NCBI GenBank assembly: GCA_023412765.1
Contig: JAEZBX010000176.1
Coordinates: 1-26,981 of the forward strand
Reading direction: 5' to 3'
From: Bacteroidota bacterium
Lineage (GTDB): Bacteria > Bacteroidota > Bacteroidia > Cytophagales > Cyclobacteriaceae
Length of the DNA stretch: 26,981 bases
In this document: piece after piece, positions 8,526 through 16,100 of the stretch
Layout: each line of letters opens with the position of its first letter
Position numbering within the stretch: the first letter of the stretch is position 1
Made by a program: the position numbers and the translations under genes
The notes under the pieces: model-generated
Told to the model about the DNA's origin: nothing
What the model saw: the letters and a program-made list of their open reading frames with translations, nothing else
Database searches by the model: none

Positions 8526-10850
8526 ATGTTCAAAAAGAAAATGTTCGGAAGACTCAGCACGCTCATGATGATAGTACTGTCGTTGATTTTTTCCACAAAC
8601 ACCATCGCTCAAAAGAAAAGCAAGAAAAAACAAAGTGCAGTCAGTAATGAAATTGTTCTTGCCGAAGATGAAACGAGCCGCTATCGTATAGTAATCCCAT
8701 CCGCAGCGACAAAGCACGAACTAAAGGCGGCTGATGTCTTGCAAAAGTATTTACTCGAGATATCGGGAACTGCGCTGCCAATCATCGCTGCTCGTGACGG
8801 ACGTAGCAAATACGAAATTGTATTAGGCCAAAATGACCGCCTTGATGAACTTAACCTGAGACTAAATCTAAACACCTTAAAAGAGGACGGATTTCTCATC
8901 CGAACGGATAGCGCCAGATTGATTATCGTCGGTGGCGTTGAAAAGGGAACGCTCTATGGCGTCTACACATTCCTCGAAAAATATCTCGGCTGCAGAATGT
9001 ATAGTCCTACCGTTAAAGTAATCCCTAAACAGAAACGCATTGCACTCGGAACAATTGATGACCTTCAGATCCCTGTAATAACTTTTCGTGATACGCATTA
9101 CAGAGGTACATGGCATGCCGAGTATAGTGACTGGCACAAGCTCGATCACGATGAAAATGGGGACAGAACCAGTTGGGGAATGTGGTGTCATACGTTTAAT
9201 GCACTCGTACCTCCAGATGTCTATTACGAAGAGCACCCGGAGTATTTTTCAATGGTGAACGGTAAGAGAATACCGACACAGCTCTGCCTGACCAATCCCG
9301 AAGTTCTGGAAATCACCGTTTCAAATCTCCGTAAAAGGATTGCGGCGAGGCCCGACGCGATCTATTGGTCGGTAAGCCAAAATGACAACAAGAACTATTG
9401 CACATGCGACAATTGCAAAGCGATCGATGACCGCGAGGGATCGCCATCCGGCTCAATCATTAATTTTGTTAATCAGGTCGCTGATCAATTTCCGGATAAA
9501 ATGATTTCGACGCTGGCCTATGAATACGGGCGTCACGCGCCAAAGACAATTAAGCCAAGGGAAAATGTAAACATTATGCTTTGTAGCATCGAAGCATTTC
9601 GCCACCAACCAATCGACAAGGATCCGGCCAGCGCTGATTTTGTTCGCGATGTAGAAGACTGGAGCAAAATTGCAAAAGACATAATTGTATGGGATTATGT
9701 CGTTCAGTTTAATAATCTGGTAAGTCCATTTCCAAATTTGCACGTCCTTCAACCTAACTTAAAGTTTTTTGCTGATCACGGTGTCAATGCCATGTTTGAG
9801 CAAGGGAACCGCGAGGTAGGTGGAGAATTCGCGGCGCTGCGCCCATATATGATCTCCAAGTTGATGTGGAATCCAAATGAAAATGCAGACTCCGTGATGA
9901 ACGATTTCCTGAATGGCTACTACCTGGCTGCCGGTCCATTCATCAGGCAGTACATCGATCAGATGCGCGATGCATTGTTAAAATCGGAGAAACCGTTAAG
10001 GATTTTCGGTACTCCTATCGAGGCAGCCAGCAGCTATCTGACTCCAGCACTTATTGATCAATATGAAGCAATTTTTGATAAAGCGGAGGCAGCTGTTGCC
10101 GATAGCGCCGTCATTCTTGAACGCGTGAAGATTGCACGACAACCGCTTGAGTTTGCAATCATGGAGCAAGCCAAGAAAAATTTCGCAGGAGAGCTTGGCG
10201 TATTCGAGAAAGTGAATGGAAAGTGGGAGGTAAAAACAAAAATTCGATCTAAAATAGATCCGTTTACCGACTTGCTCATTCGCGAAGGCGTAACGCAGGT
10301 AAAGGAATGGAGTTGTTCGCCAGAAGAATATCGGTCGGCGATGTATCGACTTTTTTCACAGGGGATGAGAGAGCACCATGCCCTTGGAAAGAAGATAACA
10401 TTTATTAGTCCAGCGATGGATAACCTGCCGAAAGATCAGGATCCTGCCATGCTAACTGATGGTAAACGCGGAAGTCATGATTACGATTACAATTGGTTTT
10501 CGTTCCCTGGAGAAAATCTTGAGGTAGTTATTGATCTCGAAAGTTCCAAGACCGTTCGACGAATAGAGTCAGCTTACTATCAGTATGCGTTTTGGCTTCG
10601 GGTGCTCCCTAAAAAAGTGGAGTATTTTGTTTCCGATGATGGACAAAATTTCAAACTGGTTGGAGCAGTAGACAATACGTTGCCTATCGATCAATACGGC
10701 GGACAACAACGCGATTTTATTGCTGAATTTGAACCAATACCCGCTCGCTATATAAAAGTTAAGGCACACTCAATCGGCAATACGCCTGGCTGGCATCCCG
10801 GAGCCGGGCGCCCTGCGAGGATGCTGGTGGATGAGATTGTCGTAGAGTGA
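8526..10850 (+). CDS. Secreted DUF4838 glycoside-hydrolase-like protein with C-terminal F5/8C-type domain (774 aa)
   Basis: ATG 8526 gives a good signal peptide (MFKKKMFGRLSTLMMIVLSL, then IFSTNTIAQ); an in-frame GTG at 8502 is less likely. The N-terminal part (ELKAADVLQKYLLEISG, VEKGTLYGVYTFLEKYLGCRMYSPT) resembles the substrate-assisting N-domain of GH20/GH67 enzymes. The central DUF4838 region carries WGMWCHTFNALVPP, YYEEHPEYFSMVNGKR, the cysteine motif CTCDNC (Cys292, 294, 297) and WDYVVQFNNLVSPFPNL. Residues from about 625 look like an F5/8C discoidin-type carbohydrate-binding domain (AMLTDGKRGSHDY, VVIDLESSKTVRRIE, KKVEYFVSDDGQNF, ARYIKVKA). A role in polysaccharide or glycan handling is a reasonable inference; activity is unproven for the family. 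No SusC/SusD pair is nearby, so this is not a classic polysaccharide utilisation locus. Confidence 0.88.
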   Translation: MFKKKMFGRLSTLMMIVLSLIFSTNTIAQKKSKKKQSAVSNEIVLAEDETSRYRIVIPSAATKHELKAADVLQKYLLEISGTALPIIAARDGRSKYEIVLGQNDRLDELNLRLNLNTLKEDGFLIRTDSARLIIVGGVEKGTLYGVYTFLEKYLGCRMYSPTVKVIPKQKRIALGTIDDLQIPVITFRDTHYRGTWHAEYSDWHKLDHDENGDRTSWGMWCHTFNALVPPDVYYEEHPEYFSMVNGKRIPTQLCLTNPEVLEITVSNLRKRIAARPDAIYWSVSQNDNKNYCTCDNCKAIDDREGSPSGSIINFVNQVADQFPDKMISTLAYEYGRHAPKTIKPRENVNIMLCSIEAFRHQPIDKDPASADFVRDVEDWSKIAKDIIVWDYVVQFNNLVSPFPNLHVLQPNLKFFADHGVNAMFEQGNREVGGEFAALRPYMISKLMWNPNENADSVMNDFLNGYYLAAGPFIRQYIDQMRDALLKSEKPLRIFGTPIEAASSYLTPALIDQYEAIFDKAEAAVADSAVILERVKIARQPLEFAIMEQAKKNFAGELGVFEKVNGKWEVKTKIRSKIDPFTDLLIREGVTQVKEWSCSPEEYRSAMYRLFSQGMREHHALGKKITFISPAMDNLPKDQDPAMLTDGKRGSHDYDYNWFSFPGENLEVVIDLESSKTVRRIESAYYQYAFWLRVLPKKVEYFVSDDGQNFKLVGAVDNTLPIDQYGGQQRDFIAEFEPIPARYIKVKAHSIGNTPGWHPGAGRPARMLVDEIVVE

Positions 10851-10872
10851 TGGGCTGGAAAAAATGGTAATC

Positions 10873-11047
10873 AGGTGATCGGTGACTGGCTCGACGTGTG
10901 GCGATTTCAATTTATGACCATTGTACTTGTTAATTGCCTATATTAAAAGAAAGGTGATCGGTGTCGGGCTCGGCGTGCGGTACGATTTGCTTACGACCGA
11001 AGTGCTTGTTCATAGCCGAGCAAAGAGGAAGGTTAAGGTGATCGGTG
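10873..11047 (+). repeat. Imperfect direct repeat of about 79 bp, AGGTGATCGGTG family
   Basis: AGGTGATCGGTG occurs exactly at 10873-10884, 10952-10963 and 11036-11047, with periods of 79 and 84 bp. Between the first two copies similarity extends over about 60 bp (shared GGCTCGRCGTGYGG, CGATTT, ACTTGTT/GCTTGTT and GCC). The third copy is only the 12-mer plus a few bases. This fills most of the 263-bp gap downstream of the DUF4838 gene. No ORF with protein-like features is visible there. Confidence 0.7.
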
Positions 11048-11083
11048 CGGGGAAATTGATCTCTACGAAAACACACATTTTCC

Positions 11084-11096
11084 TATACCATATACC
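11084..11096 (-). repeat. 13-mer TATACCATATACC, second copy
   Basis: Exact copy of the 13-mer at 7050-7062. On the minus strand it reads GGTATAT-GGTATA, two heptamer units. It lies 18 bp beyond the stop of the 790-aa permease gene. Confidence 0.5.
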
Positions 11097-11113
11097 CGAA
11101 CCTAGATATTCCT

Positions 11114-13486
11114 TCAATCGTTCCTTAACCTACTAACCGGATTTGCCAAAGCAGTTTTAATGGACTGCGCAGTAATTGTCAACAAAGCAACAGCCAGGAC
11201 AATTGCACCCGGGATTAAAAACATCCACCACTCGATCTCAATGCGGTAGTAGAAGTTTTCCAACCACTTTTGGATGAGTACGTACGACAACGGGGCAGCT
11301 ACCGCAAATGCCGCAAAAGTCAATTTTATATATTCTTTTGACAACAAGGTCAATAAATTAAATACTGACGCCCCCAGTATCTTTCGTAGCGCGAGTTCCT
11401 TGACCCTCAACCGAATTGCATACATAGTCAAGCCAGAGAGCCCGAGAACAGCTATAAAAATGGTTAGAGATGTAAAGATGCCGAACACTGTTCCGAACCT
11501 GATGTGATCGTTGTATTGTTTGTTGAATTGTTCATCGAGAAAGAAATACTCAAAAGGATAGTTTTGATAATATTTTGCAAATGCTTGTTTAACTATCCCC
11601 AAGTCCCCTCCAACGGATGCCATATCTCCTTTTATAAGATAAAAGCTTTTTCCCGTGGTATATTGAAAAATGTTGGGCGAAATTGGCTTATCGAGCGATT
11701 GATTGTGATGGTCTTTCACAACACCGGCGATTTTCCCTACAATATCCTCGTCGTGATAAATAATTTCACCGACGGCCGATTCCGGTGAGTTGAATCCAAA
11801 AGCCTTTCGTGCTTCATCATTAATGACAAGCTCCGTATTTCTATCGTTGTTTAACTGGTCGCTTATCATGCCGTTCCCCGCAAGAAATTCAATCTCGAAA
11901 AAATCGAAATAGTTTTTGTCGATGTAATAGTAGTAAACTTGCAGGCTATTTTCTGACGGATTGTTTTCGATCCTATAACCACCGCCAGGGTTGCCGCTCT
12001 CCTTCCCAGGAATTGACGAAGTATAGGTGACTTTTTGAATGGCGCTGTGTTGCGTAAGTTCAGTTTCAAAACCATCGCTGTCCTTATCTCGCAATTCACT
12101 TGGTATCGGCACAACAACCGTTTCTTCAATGGCGATTCCGAGATCCATATCTTTCATAAATGAGATCTGTTTAAAAACAGTTAAGGTGCCGACAAGCAAA
12201 ATCACCGATATGCTGAACTGCAAGAAGACTAAGCCCAAACGTATTGAATACACGCCGCGGGGCAAAGACGCACTTCCCTTGAGTGCGCGAATTGGCTTAA
12301 AATCCGATGCTATGAAAGCGGGATAAAAACCATAGATAAAACTTCCGAGGACCAACCCCAGGATCAATACGATCCAGAATTCTACTTCGTTTACCAGGGT
12401 AAACGACGTATTAATTCCAGTCAACGAAGCAAACATTGGGAAGGTGGATTGGACTATAATTAATCCAATAATCAATGCGAAAAAATTAATGAACAGAGAC
12501 TCTGTCAGGAATTGCGCAATGAGATTCTTTCGGGTTGATCCATTTACTTTTCGAATGCCTACTTCTGAGGATCGTTTGATGGCCATTGACGTAGTAAGGT
12601 TGATATAATTTAGCCACGCAATACATACGATTAAAACAGCTACGATCGATAGTGAAACAACACTTCTGATATTGCCGTTCTGCTCGTGTTCCTGACGTAA
12701 GTTTGACTCCAGGTGGATGCTCGATAACGGCTGCATTCTGTATTCGCGCCGGGGATTTTGATCCGGATGCAATTTTTCAATAACCTGGTGCATTTTTGCT
12801 TGAACGGTTTCCGGATTTGCATTCTTATCCAGCAGGACGTATGTATTTCGATTGTTACAGGTAAAACAATAATTAGGATCGAGCAGGTCTGTAGTAAAAG
12901 AGAAAAGAACGTCGAACTTCAGGTGCGAGTTTTCAGGAACATCCGCTGCGATTGCTTCGACCGTAAAGGGAGTTTCACCTTGTAAAATAACTTTACCAAT
13001 GGGATCCACATCTCCGAATAGGCTCCTTGCTGACGAGTTGGTTAGAACTACTGTAAATGGTTTAGCTAATAACCCCGTTGAATTTCCGCTCACAATAGGA
13101 AAGGAAAACATTTGAAGAAAAGTAGAGTCGACACCAAACACATTTGAAAAACGAACGGAGTTGTTGTTATAGGAATATACCCGTTCACTCTTGTAACAAC
13201 GTGCAAAACTCTTCACTTCTGGAAAAAGCTCTTTCATAGCCGGCCCCAGTGCGACAACCGATCCCGCGCTTTCGTCGGTGTGCGTAGGATAATGTCTAAC
13301 ATTCACAAGCCGATAGATTTGTCTGTAATCGCGATGAAACCGATCGTAACTCAATTCGTAGAATACATATTGGCCAATCATTATGCAGGCAGCCATACCG
13401 ATAGCGAGGCCGGCAATATTGATGATCGAGAAGTATTTATTGCGGAAAATATTTCTATAGGCGGTAATGATATAATTCTTAAACAT
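11114..13486 (-). CDS. FtsX/MacB-type ABC permease without prefix domain (790 aa)
   Basis: A stand-alone large permease. It starts directly at the membrane-proximal segment MFKNYIITAYRNIFRNKYF and the first helix (about 18-44), and so lacks the 75-residue prefix of the operon at 1-5404. A periplasmic MacB_PCD-like core is followed by FtsX helices, a degenerate signature TTSMAIKRSSEVGIRKVNGS, a second periplasmic core, and a C-terminal FtsX block with VKELALRKILGAS and PVSRLRND. The fold implies mechanical coupling to an ABC ATPase, but none is encoded here. Members of this family in Bacteroidota are highly paralogous and mostly unassigned. The gene is monocistronic and divergent from the dioxygenase gene; its upstream gap contains a 10-bp palindrome. 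Confidence 0.88.
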   Translation of the reverse strand: MFKNYIITAYRNIFRNKYFSIINIAGLAIGMAACIMIGQYVFYELSYDRFHRDYRQIYRLVNVRHYPTHTDESAGSVVALGPAMKELFPEVKSFARCYKSERVYSYNNNSVRFSNVFGVDSTFLQMFSFPIVSGNSTGLLAKPFTVVLTNSSARSLFGDVDPIGKVILQGETPFTVEAIAADVPENSHLKFDVLFSFTTDLLDPNYCFTCNNRNTYVLLDKNANPETVQAKMHQVIEKLHPDQNPRREYRMQPLSSIHLESNLRQEHEQNGNIRSVVSLSIVAVLIVCIAWLNYINLTTSMAIKRSSEVGIRKVNGSTRKNLIAQFLTESLFINFFALIIGLIIVQSTFPMFASLTGINTSFTLVNEVEFWIVLILGLVLGSFIYGFYPAFIASDFKPIRALKGSASLPRGVYSIRLGLVFLQFSISVILLVGTLTVFKQISFMKDMDLGIAIEETVVVPIPSELRDKDSDGFETELTQHSAIQKVTYTSSIPGKESGNPGGGYRIENNPSENSLQVYYYYIDKNYFDFFEIEFLAGNGMISDQLNNDRNTELVINDEARKAFGFNSPESAVGEIIYHDEDIVGKIAGVVKDHHNQSLDKPISPNIFQYTTGKSFYLIKGDMASVGGDLGIVKQAFAKYYQNYPFEYFFLDEQFNKQYNDHIRFGTVFGIFTSLTIFIAVLGLSGLTMYAIRLRVKELALRKILGASVFNLLTLLSKEYIKLTFAAFAVAAPLSYVLIQKWLENFYYRIEIEWWMFLIPGAIVLAVALLTITAQSIKTALANPVSRLRND

Positions 13487-13607
13487 GCTGAAAAATTCTG
13501 GTGGACTGAACCGTCATGCCAATAACAGTGCCATGATAGAACCATGCTGAAATGATCTTGCGGCGTCAAGGCGCCTCTGCTATCGGGCAAAAATGGACAG
13601 AAGTTGA

Positions 13608-13617
13608 TCGCATGCGA
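13608..13617. promoter_or_regulatory. 10-bp palindrome in a divergent intergenic region (possible operator)
   Basis: TCGCATGCGA is a perfect palindrome in the 172-bp gap between the divergent permease and dioxygenase genes. Its position suits an operator shared by two promoters, but a 10-bp palindrome can arise by chance and no partner regulator is adjacent. Confidence 0.25.
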
Positions 13618-13658
13618 CCAAAAAAGAAATAAATTGTGAACTAATTATTTCATTTGAA

Positions 13659-14432
13659 ATGCTGAGCGAATCACAAATAGAACAATTCATTCAAGAGGGA
13701 TTTATAAAGATCGAAGATGCTTTCTCAAAAGATGTTGCAGCCGAAGCGCGGGATATCCTTTGGAAGGATACCGGATGCAATCCTGATGATAGAACAACGT
13801 GGACTCGTCCGGTGATTAGACTGGGAGATTACGCTCAAGAACCGTTTAGGCTGGCGGTAAATACTCCTGTCCTACTTACTGCATTTGACCAGATTGCTGG
13901 AAAAGGTAGATGGTTTCCAAGAGGAAGTCTCGGCACCTTTCCTATCCGCTTTCCGAGTGACGAGGATCCGGGCGACGCAGGATGGCATGCGGATGCGAGC
14001 TTTTATGGAGCTGACGGATCGATGCGACTAAATCATAAATCTCGCGGACGTCTCTTGCTGATGTTGTTTCTTTTTTCTGACATTGACATCCACGATGCCC
14101 CTACCCGCATATTGATGGGATCGCACCTTGATATTCCCGCGATATTGCAACCAGCCGGAGATGAAGGGCTATCATTTATTGAGCTTGCCGAAAAACTATC
14201 CACGACACTCGACCGTGAAGTGGTTTATGCCACCGGCTCCGCAGGGACGGTTTACCTGTGTCACCCTTTTCTAATTCACGGCGCACAGCCTCACCGTGGA
14301 AGTCATCCACGCTTTCTCGCACAACCACCTCTCCAACCCCGCTCAGATGACTCGATCCAATTGGTCCGTGATCAGGGCGATTATTCTCCTGTAGAGTCGG
14401 CTATCCGTTTGGGTCTAGGGCTACGTGACTGA
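13659..14432 (+). CDS. Phytanoyl-CoA dioxygenase (PhyH)-like Fe(II)/2-oxoglutarate oxygenase (257 aa)
   Basis: The start is conserved in style for PhyH-like proteins (LSESQIEQFIQEGFIKIEDAFS). The iron-binding HxD is visible as GWHADASFYG (His110, Asp112). The distal histidine is in LCHPFLIHGAQPHRGSHPRF (probably His207), with Arg213 or Arg218 positioned to bind the 2-oxoglutarate carboxylate. The set is complete, so a functional non-haem iron oxygenase is likely; the substrate cannot be read from the sequence. The gene converges with the aminotransferase, the two stops being four bases apart with no room for a terminator, so their transcripts must overlap or interfere. The upstream gap is A-rich and lacks a Shine-Dalgarno sequence. 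Confidence 0.87.
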   Translation: MLSESQIEQFIQEGFIKIEDAFSKDVAAEARDILWKDTGCNPDDRTTWTRPVIRLGDYAQEPFRLAVNTPVLLTAFDQIAGKGRWFPRGSLGTFPIRFPSDEDPGDAGWHADASFYGADGSMRLNHKSRGRLLLMLFLFSDIDIHDAPTRILMGSHLDIPAILQPAGDEGLSFIELAEKLSTTLDREVVYATGSAGTVYLCHPFLIHGAQPHRGSHPRFLAQPPLQPRSDDSIQLVRDQGDYSPVESAIRLGLGLRD

Positions 14433-14436
14433 GCTC

Positions 14437-15636
14437 TTATTTTTCCATGAGGTGAGAAATTAACTGGCCTAGTATCTTAATGCCTGTAGTTATTTCCTCC
14501 TTCGAGGGATTTGAAAAGTTCATTCGAAGGCAATTTGCTCCTTCCTTTCCCCCAACATAGAAGTTTTCGCCCGGCACAAAAAGGACGTTATTTTTAATTG
14601 CCTCTTCCAATAAGGTGGTCGCCTTTATATTCTCAGGAAGCGTCACCCATATGAACATGCCACCCTTTGGCGGAATCCACGCTACCGAAGAGGGGAAATA
14701 TTGCTCCATAGCAGCGACCATGTGGTCAGCCTGGGACTTATAAAATGTTCTGATAGAATTCAAATGATCTTCCAGAGAGTTATCAAGGAGAAATTGAAAT
14801 ACAATGCGCTGTGCCAGAGAGTTGGAATGGAGGTCCGTAGCCTGTTTAGCAACTGTCATTTTTTTAATTACCTCTTCAGGCCCTATCGCCCAGCCCAAGC
14901 GCATTCCGGGTGATACTATTTTCGAAAACGAACCCAGGTAAATAGTCTTACCTGGAATCAGCGTGAGGAAGTCGTGCTCGCGCTTTCCTTCAAAACAAAT
15001 TTCTTTGTAAGGATTGTCCTCGATCCAGAATGTGTCTTTTGAATTTCCTATTGAAGCAAGTTTCTCTCGATGTGCCGTATCATAGGTGTTTCCTGTTGGA
15101 TTCTGGAAATCTGGCACGCAATAAAACAGCACGGGATTCAGAGTTTCCATGTTTCGTGCAAAGAGTGAAGGATCTGGGCCACCGTTATGGATCTTGATGT
15201 GATGGAACTCCGGTTGGTATGCAGAAAACGCCTGAATAGCACCGAGATAGGATGGTCCTTCCAAAAGTACGCGGCTTCCGGAATTCAGGAACAACCTCCC
15301 GGCTAGATCAAGACCTTGTTGTGAACCATTCAGGATTAGTACCTCTTCCGCTGTCACGTTGGTTCCCGTATTACGCGAATGCCAATCTGCGATAAAACTG
15401 CGGAGAGGCAGATAACCCTCCGTAACCCAATATTGCAAAGCGGATGCTCCATCCTTGCGAAGAACCTTTTCTGCCGCAATAGCGATTTTGTCTGCAGGAA
15501 AGAACGAGGGATTGGGCAGACCTCCAGCAAACGAAATGGTTTCGGGTTGAGTAGAGACTTTCAAAATCTCCCTGATGAATGATTCAGGAATACTCTTCAT
15601 CATCTGTGAAAACGGAGGCAATTGGATTGTGGACAT
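14437..15636 (-). CDS. LysN-like class I PLP aminotransferase, probable branched-chain or broad-specificity aminotransferase (399 aa)
   Basis: A fold-type I aminotransferase without the GntR domain of MocR proteins. Visible motifs are FAGGLPNPSFFP near the N-terminus, LQYWVTEGYLPLR, NGSQQGLDLAGR (phosphate region), VPDFQNPTGNTY, IEDNPYKEI (aspartate to the pyridine nitrogen) and SFSKIVSPGMRLGW with the PLP-binding lysine (residue 239 from this start). Related enzymes (Thermus LysN type) transaminate 2-aminoadipate and branched-chain or aromatic substrates. I choose ATG 15636 over the in-frame ATG at 15660, because the latter directly abuts the T run of a terminator hairpin. The upstream leader region carries two attenuators with Val/Ile/Leu-rich leader peptides, which argues for a role in branched-chain amino acid biosynthesis. 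That substrate assignment is an inference from regulation, not from active-site residues. Confidence 0.88.
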   Translation of the reverse strand: MSTIQLPPFSQMMKSIPESFIREILKVSTQPETISFAGGLPNPSFFPADKIAIAAEKVLRKDGASALQYWVTEGYLPLRSFIADWHSRNTGTNVTAEEVLILNGSQQGLDLAGRLFLNSGSRVLLEGPSYLGAIQAFSAYQPEFHHIKIHNGGPDPSLFARNMETLNPVLFYCVPDFQNPTGNTYDTAHREKLASIGNSKDTFWIEDNPYKEICFEGKREHDFLTLIPGKTIYLGSFSKIVSPGMRLGWAIGPEEVIKKMTVAKQATDLHSNSLAQRIVFQFLLDNSLEDHLNSIRTFYKSQADHMVAAMEQYFPSSVAWIPPKGGMFIWVTLPENIKATTLLEEAIKNNVLFVPGENFYVGGKEGANCLRMNFSNPSKEEITTGIKILGQLISHLMEK

Positions 15637-15660
15637 ATTGTTTGGTTTAATTGGTGACAT

Positions 15661-15687
15661 AAAAAAAGCCCGGCTTTTGACCGGGCT
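15661..15687 (-). terminator. Proximal attenuator terminator before the aminotransferase
   Basis: On the minus strand, AGCCCGG and CCGGGCT form a perfect 7-bp GC-rich stem with a 7-base loop, followed by seven T. The T run ends exactly at the ATG at 15660, so this cannot be the terminator of an upstream gene in the ordinary sense; it is placed to control entry into the aminotransferase gene. The 5' arm region CCGGTCA (plus-strand 15678-15684) is complementary to TGACCGG at the end of the leader ORF (plus-strand 15724-15730), giving a 7-bp antiterminator. Confidence 0.85.
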
Positions 15688-15719
15688 GTGATTTTCTATT
15701 CTCTTAGATTGAACACTAG

Positions 15720-15797
15720 TTATCCGGTCATGGGAGTTTTACCTGCCACTGCGACAACTGCTATAATCACTAGAATATGTTGACCTTTCGTCTTCAT
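15720..15797 (-). CDS. Proximal attenuator leader peptide (25 aa, Ile/Leu/Val/Ala-rich)
   Basis: A 25-codon ORF from ATG 15797 to TAA 15720 on the minus strand. Residues 8-19 read ILVIIAVVAVAG: three Ile, one Leu, four Val and three Ala in 12 codons, like the control regions of enterobacterial ilv leaders. The last codons (ATG ACC GG) contain the antiterminator strand that pairs with the 5' arm of the hairpin at 15661-15687. A ribosome stalled on uncharged branched-chain tRNAs upstream would leave this strand free to pair, preventing termination. It is too short for routine gene callers. The coordinated arrangement of leader, antiterminator, terminator and gene is the evidence; expression is untested. 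Confidence 0.75.
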   Translation of the reverse strand: MKTKGQHILVIIAVVAVAGKTPMTG

Positions 15798-15809
15798 TAT
15801 TATTTCAAT

Positions 15810-15838
15810 AAAAAACCCCGGCGTTTAAGGCCAGGGTT
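15810..15838 (-). terminator. Distal attenuator terminator
   Basis: On the minus strand AACCCTGGC pairs with GCCGGGGTT (nine pairs including one G-U wobble) around a 7-base loop, followed by a T run. On the plus strand the wobble becomes a C-A mismatch, which supports the minus strand as the functional one. The 5' arm side carries GGCCTT (plus-strand 15827-15832), complementary to AAGGCC at the end of the distal leader ORF (plus-strand 15859-15864). Confidence 0.75.
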
Positions 15839-15863
15839 GCAAATTTTTTTCAACAATAGGCCT

Positions 15864-15917
15864 TCACCGATGGATACCCACCACTTGCGCTGCGATTTGA
15901 AGGACTGCTGTGTTCAT
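15864..15917 (-). CDS. Distal attenuator leader peptide (17 aa)
   Basis: An ORF of 17 codons on the minus strand, MNTAVLQIAAQVVGIHR, with stop TGA. Nine residues are Ala, Val, Leu or Ile other than the start, fewer than in the proximal leader but of the same type. AAGGCC overlaps the stop codon and can pair with the 5' arm of the hairpin at 15810-15838, the same layout as in the proximal attenuator. Confidence is lower because the run of control codons is interrupted by two glutamines and the antiterminator is only 6 bp. Confidence 0.55.
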   Translation of the reverse strand: MNTAVLQIAAQVVGIHR

Positions 15918-16100
15918 GACCTAAAGGTAGAAGTAAATTCTGAACATGCAAACTTGCACGTCTAAGGCTTTCAAATGCCACCACCACGCAATCTCTATCC
16001 TAACGCGCCCATATGAACCTGGTGCAATTGACTTTAGCTCCTGCGTATTCCTTTCGGTAATAATAATATGATAAGGCTGTACAGGGAGATGAAAACCAAA

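Noticed and set aside
8252..8717. Minus-strand open frames over 8252-8717
   Set aside because: They are translations of the octamer arrays and the antisense of the DUF4838 signal peptide region, with no protein-like conservation.
15637..15660. Upstream ATG of the aminotransferase (15660), adding eight residues
   Set aside because: It lies immediately after the terminator T run, leaving no usable ribosome-binding space in read-through RNA, and the added residues are not part of the family N-terminus.
15777..15965. Plus-strand open frame of 62 codons starting MLTFRLHYYFNKKP, preceding a hairpin
   Set aside because: It resembles a His/Tyr/Phe leader peptide, but the hairpin pairs better on the minus strand (G-U instead of C-A), no plus-strand biosynthetic gene follows in reach, and both minus-strand leader ORFs with matching antiterminators overlap it.
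15949..15975. Promoter for the attenuator region: CAAGTTTG (15949-15956, minus) with TTTG at 15972-15975
   Set aside because: The -7-like element has one mismatch to TAnnTTTG and the 15-bp spacing is shorter than usual for Bacteroidota promoters, so it is not listed as a feature.
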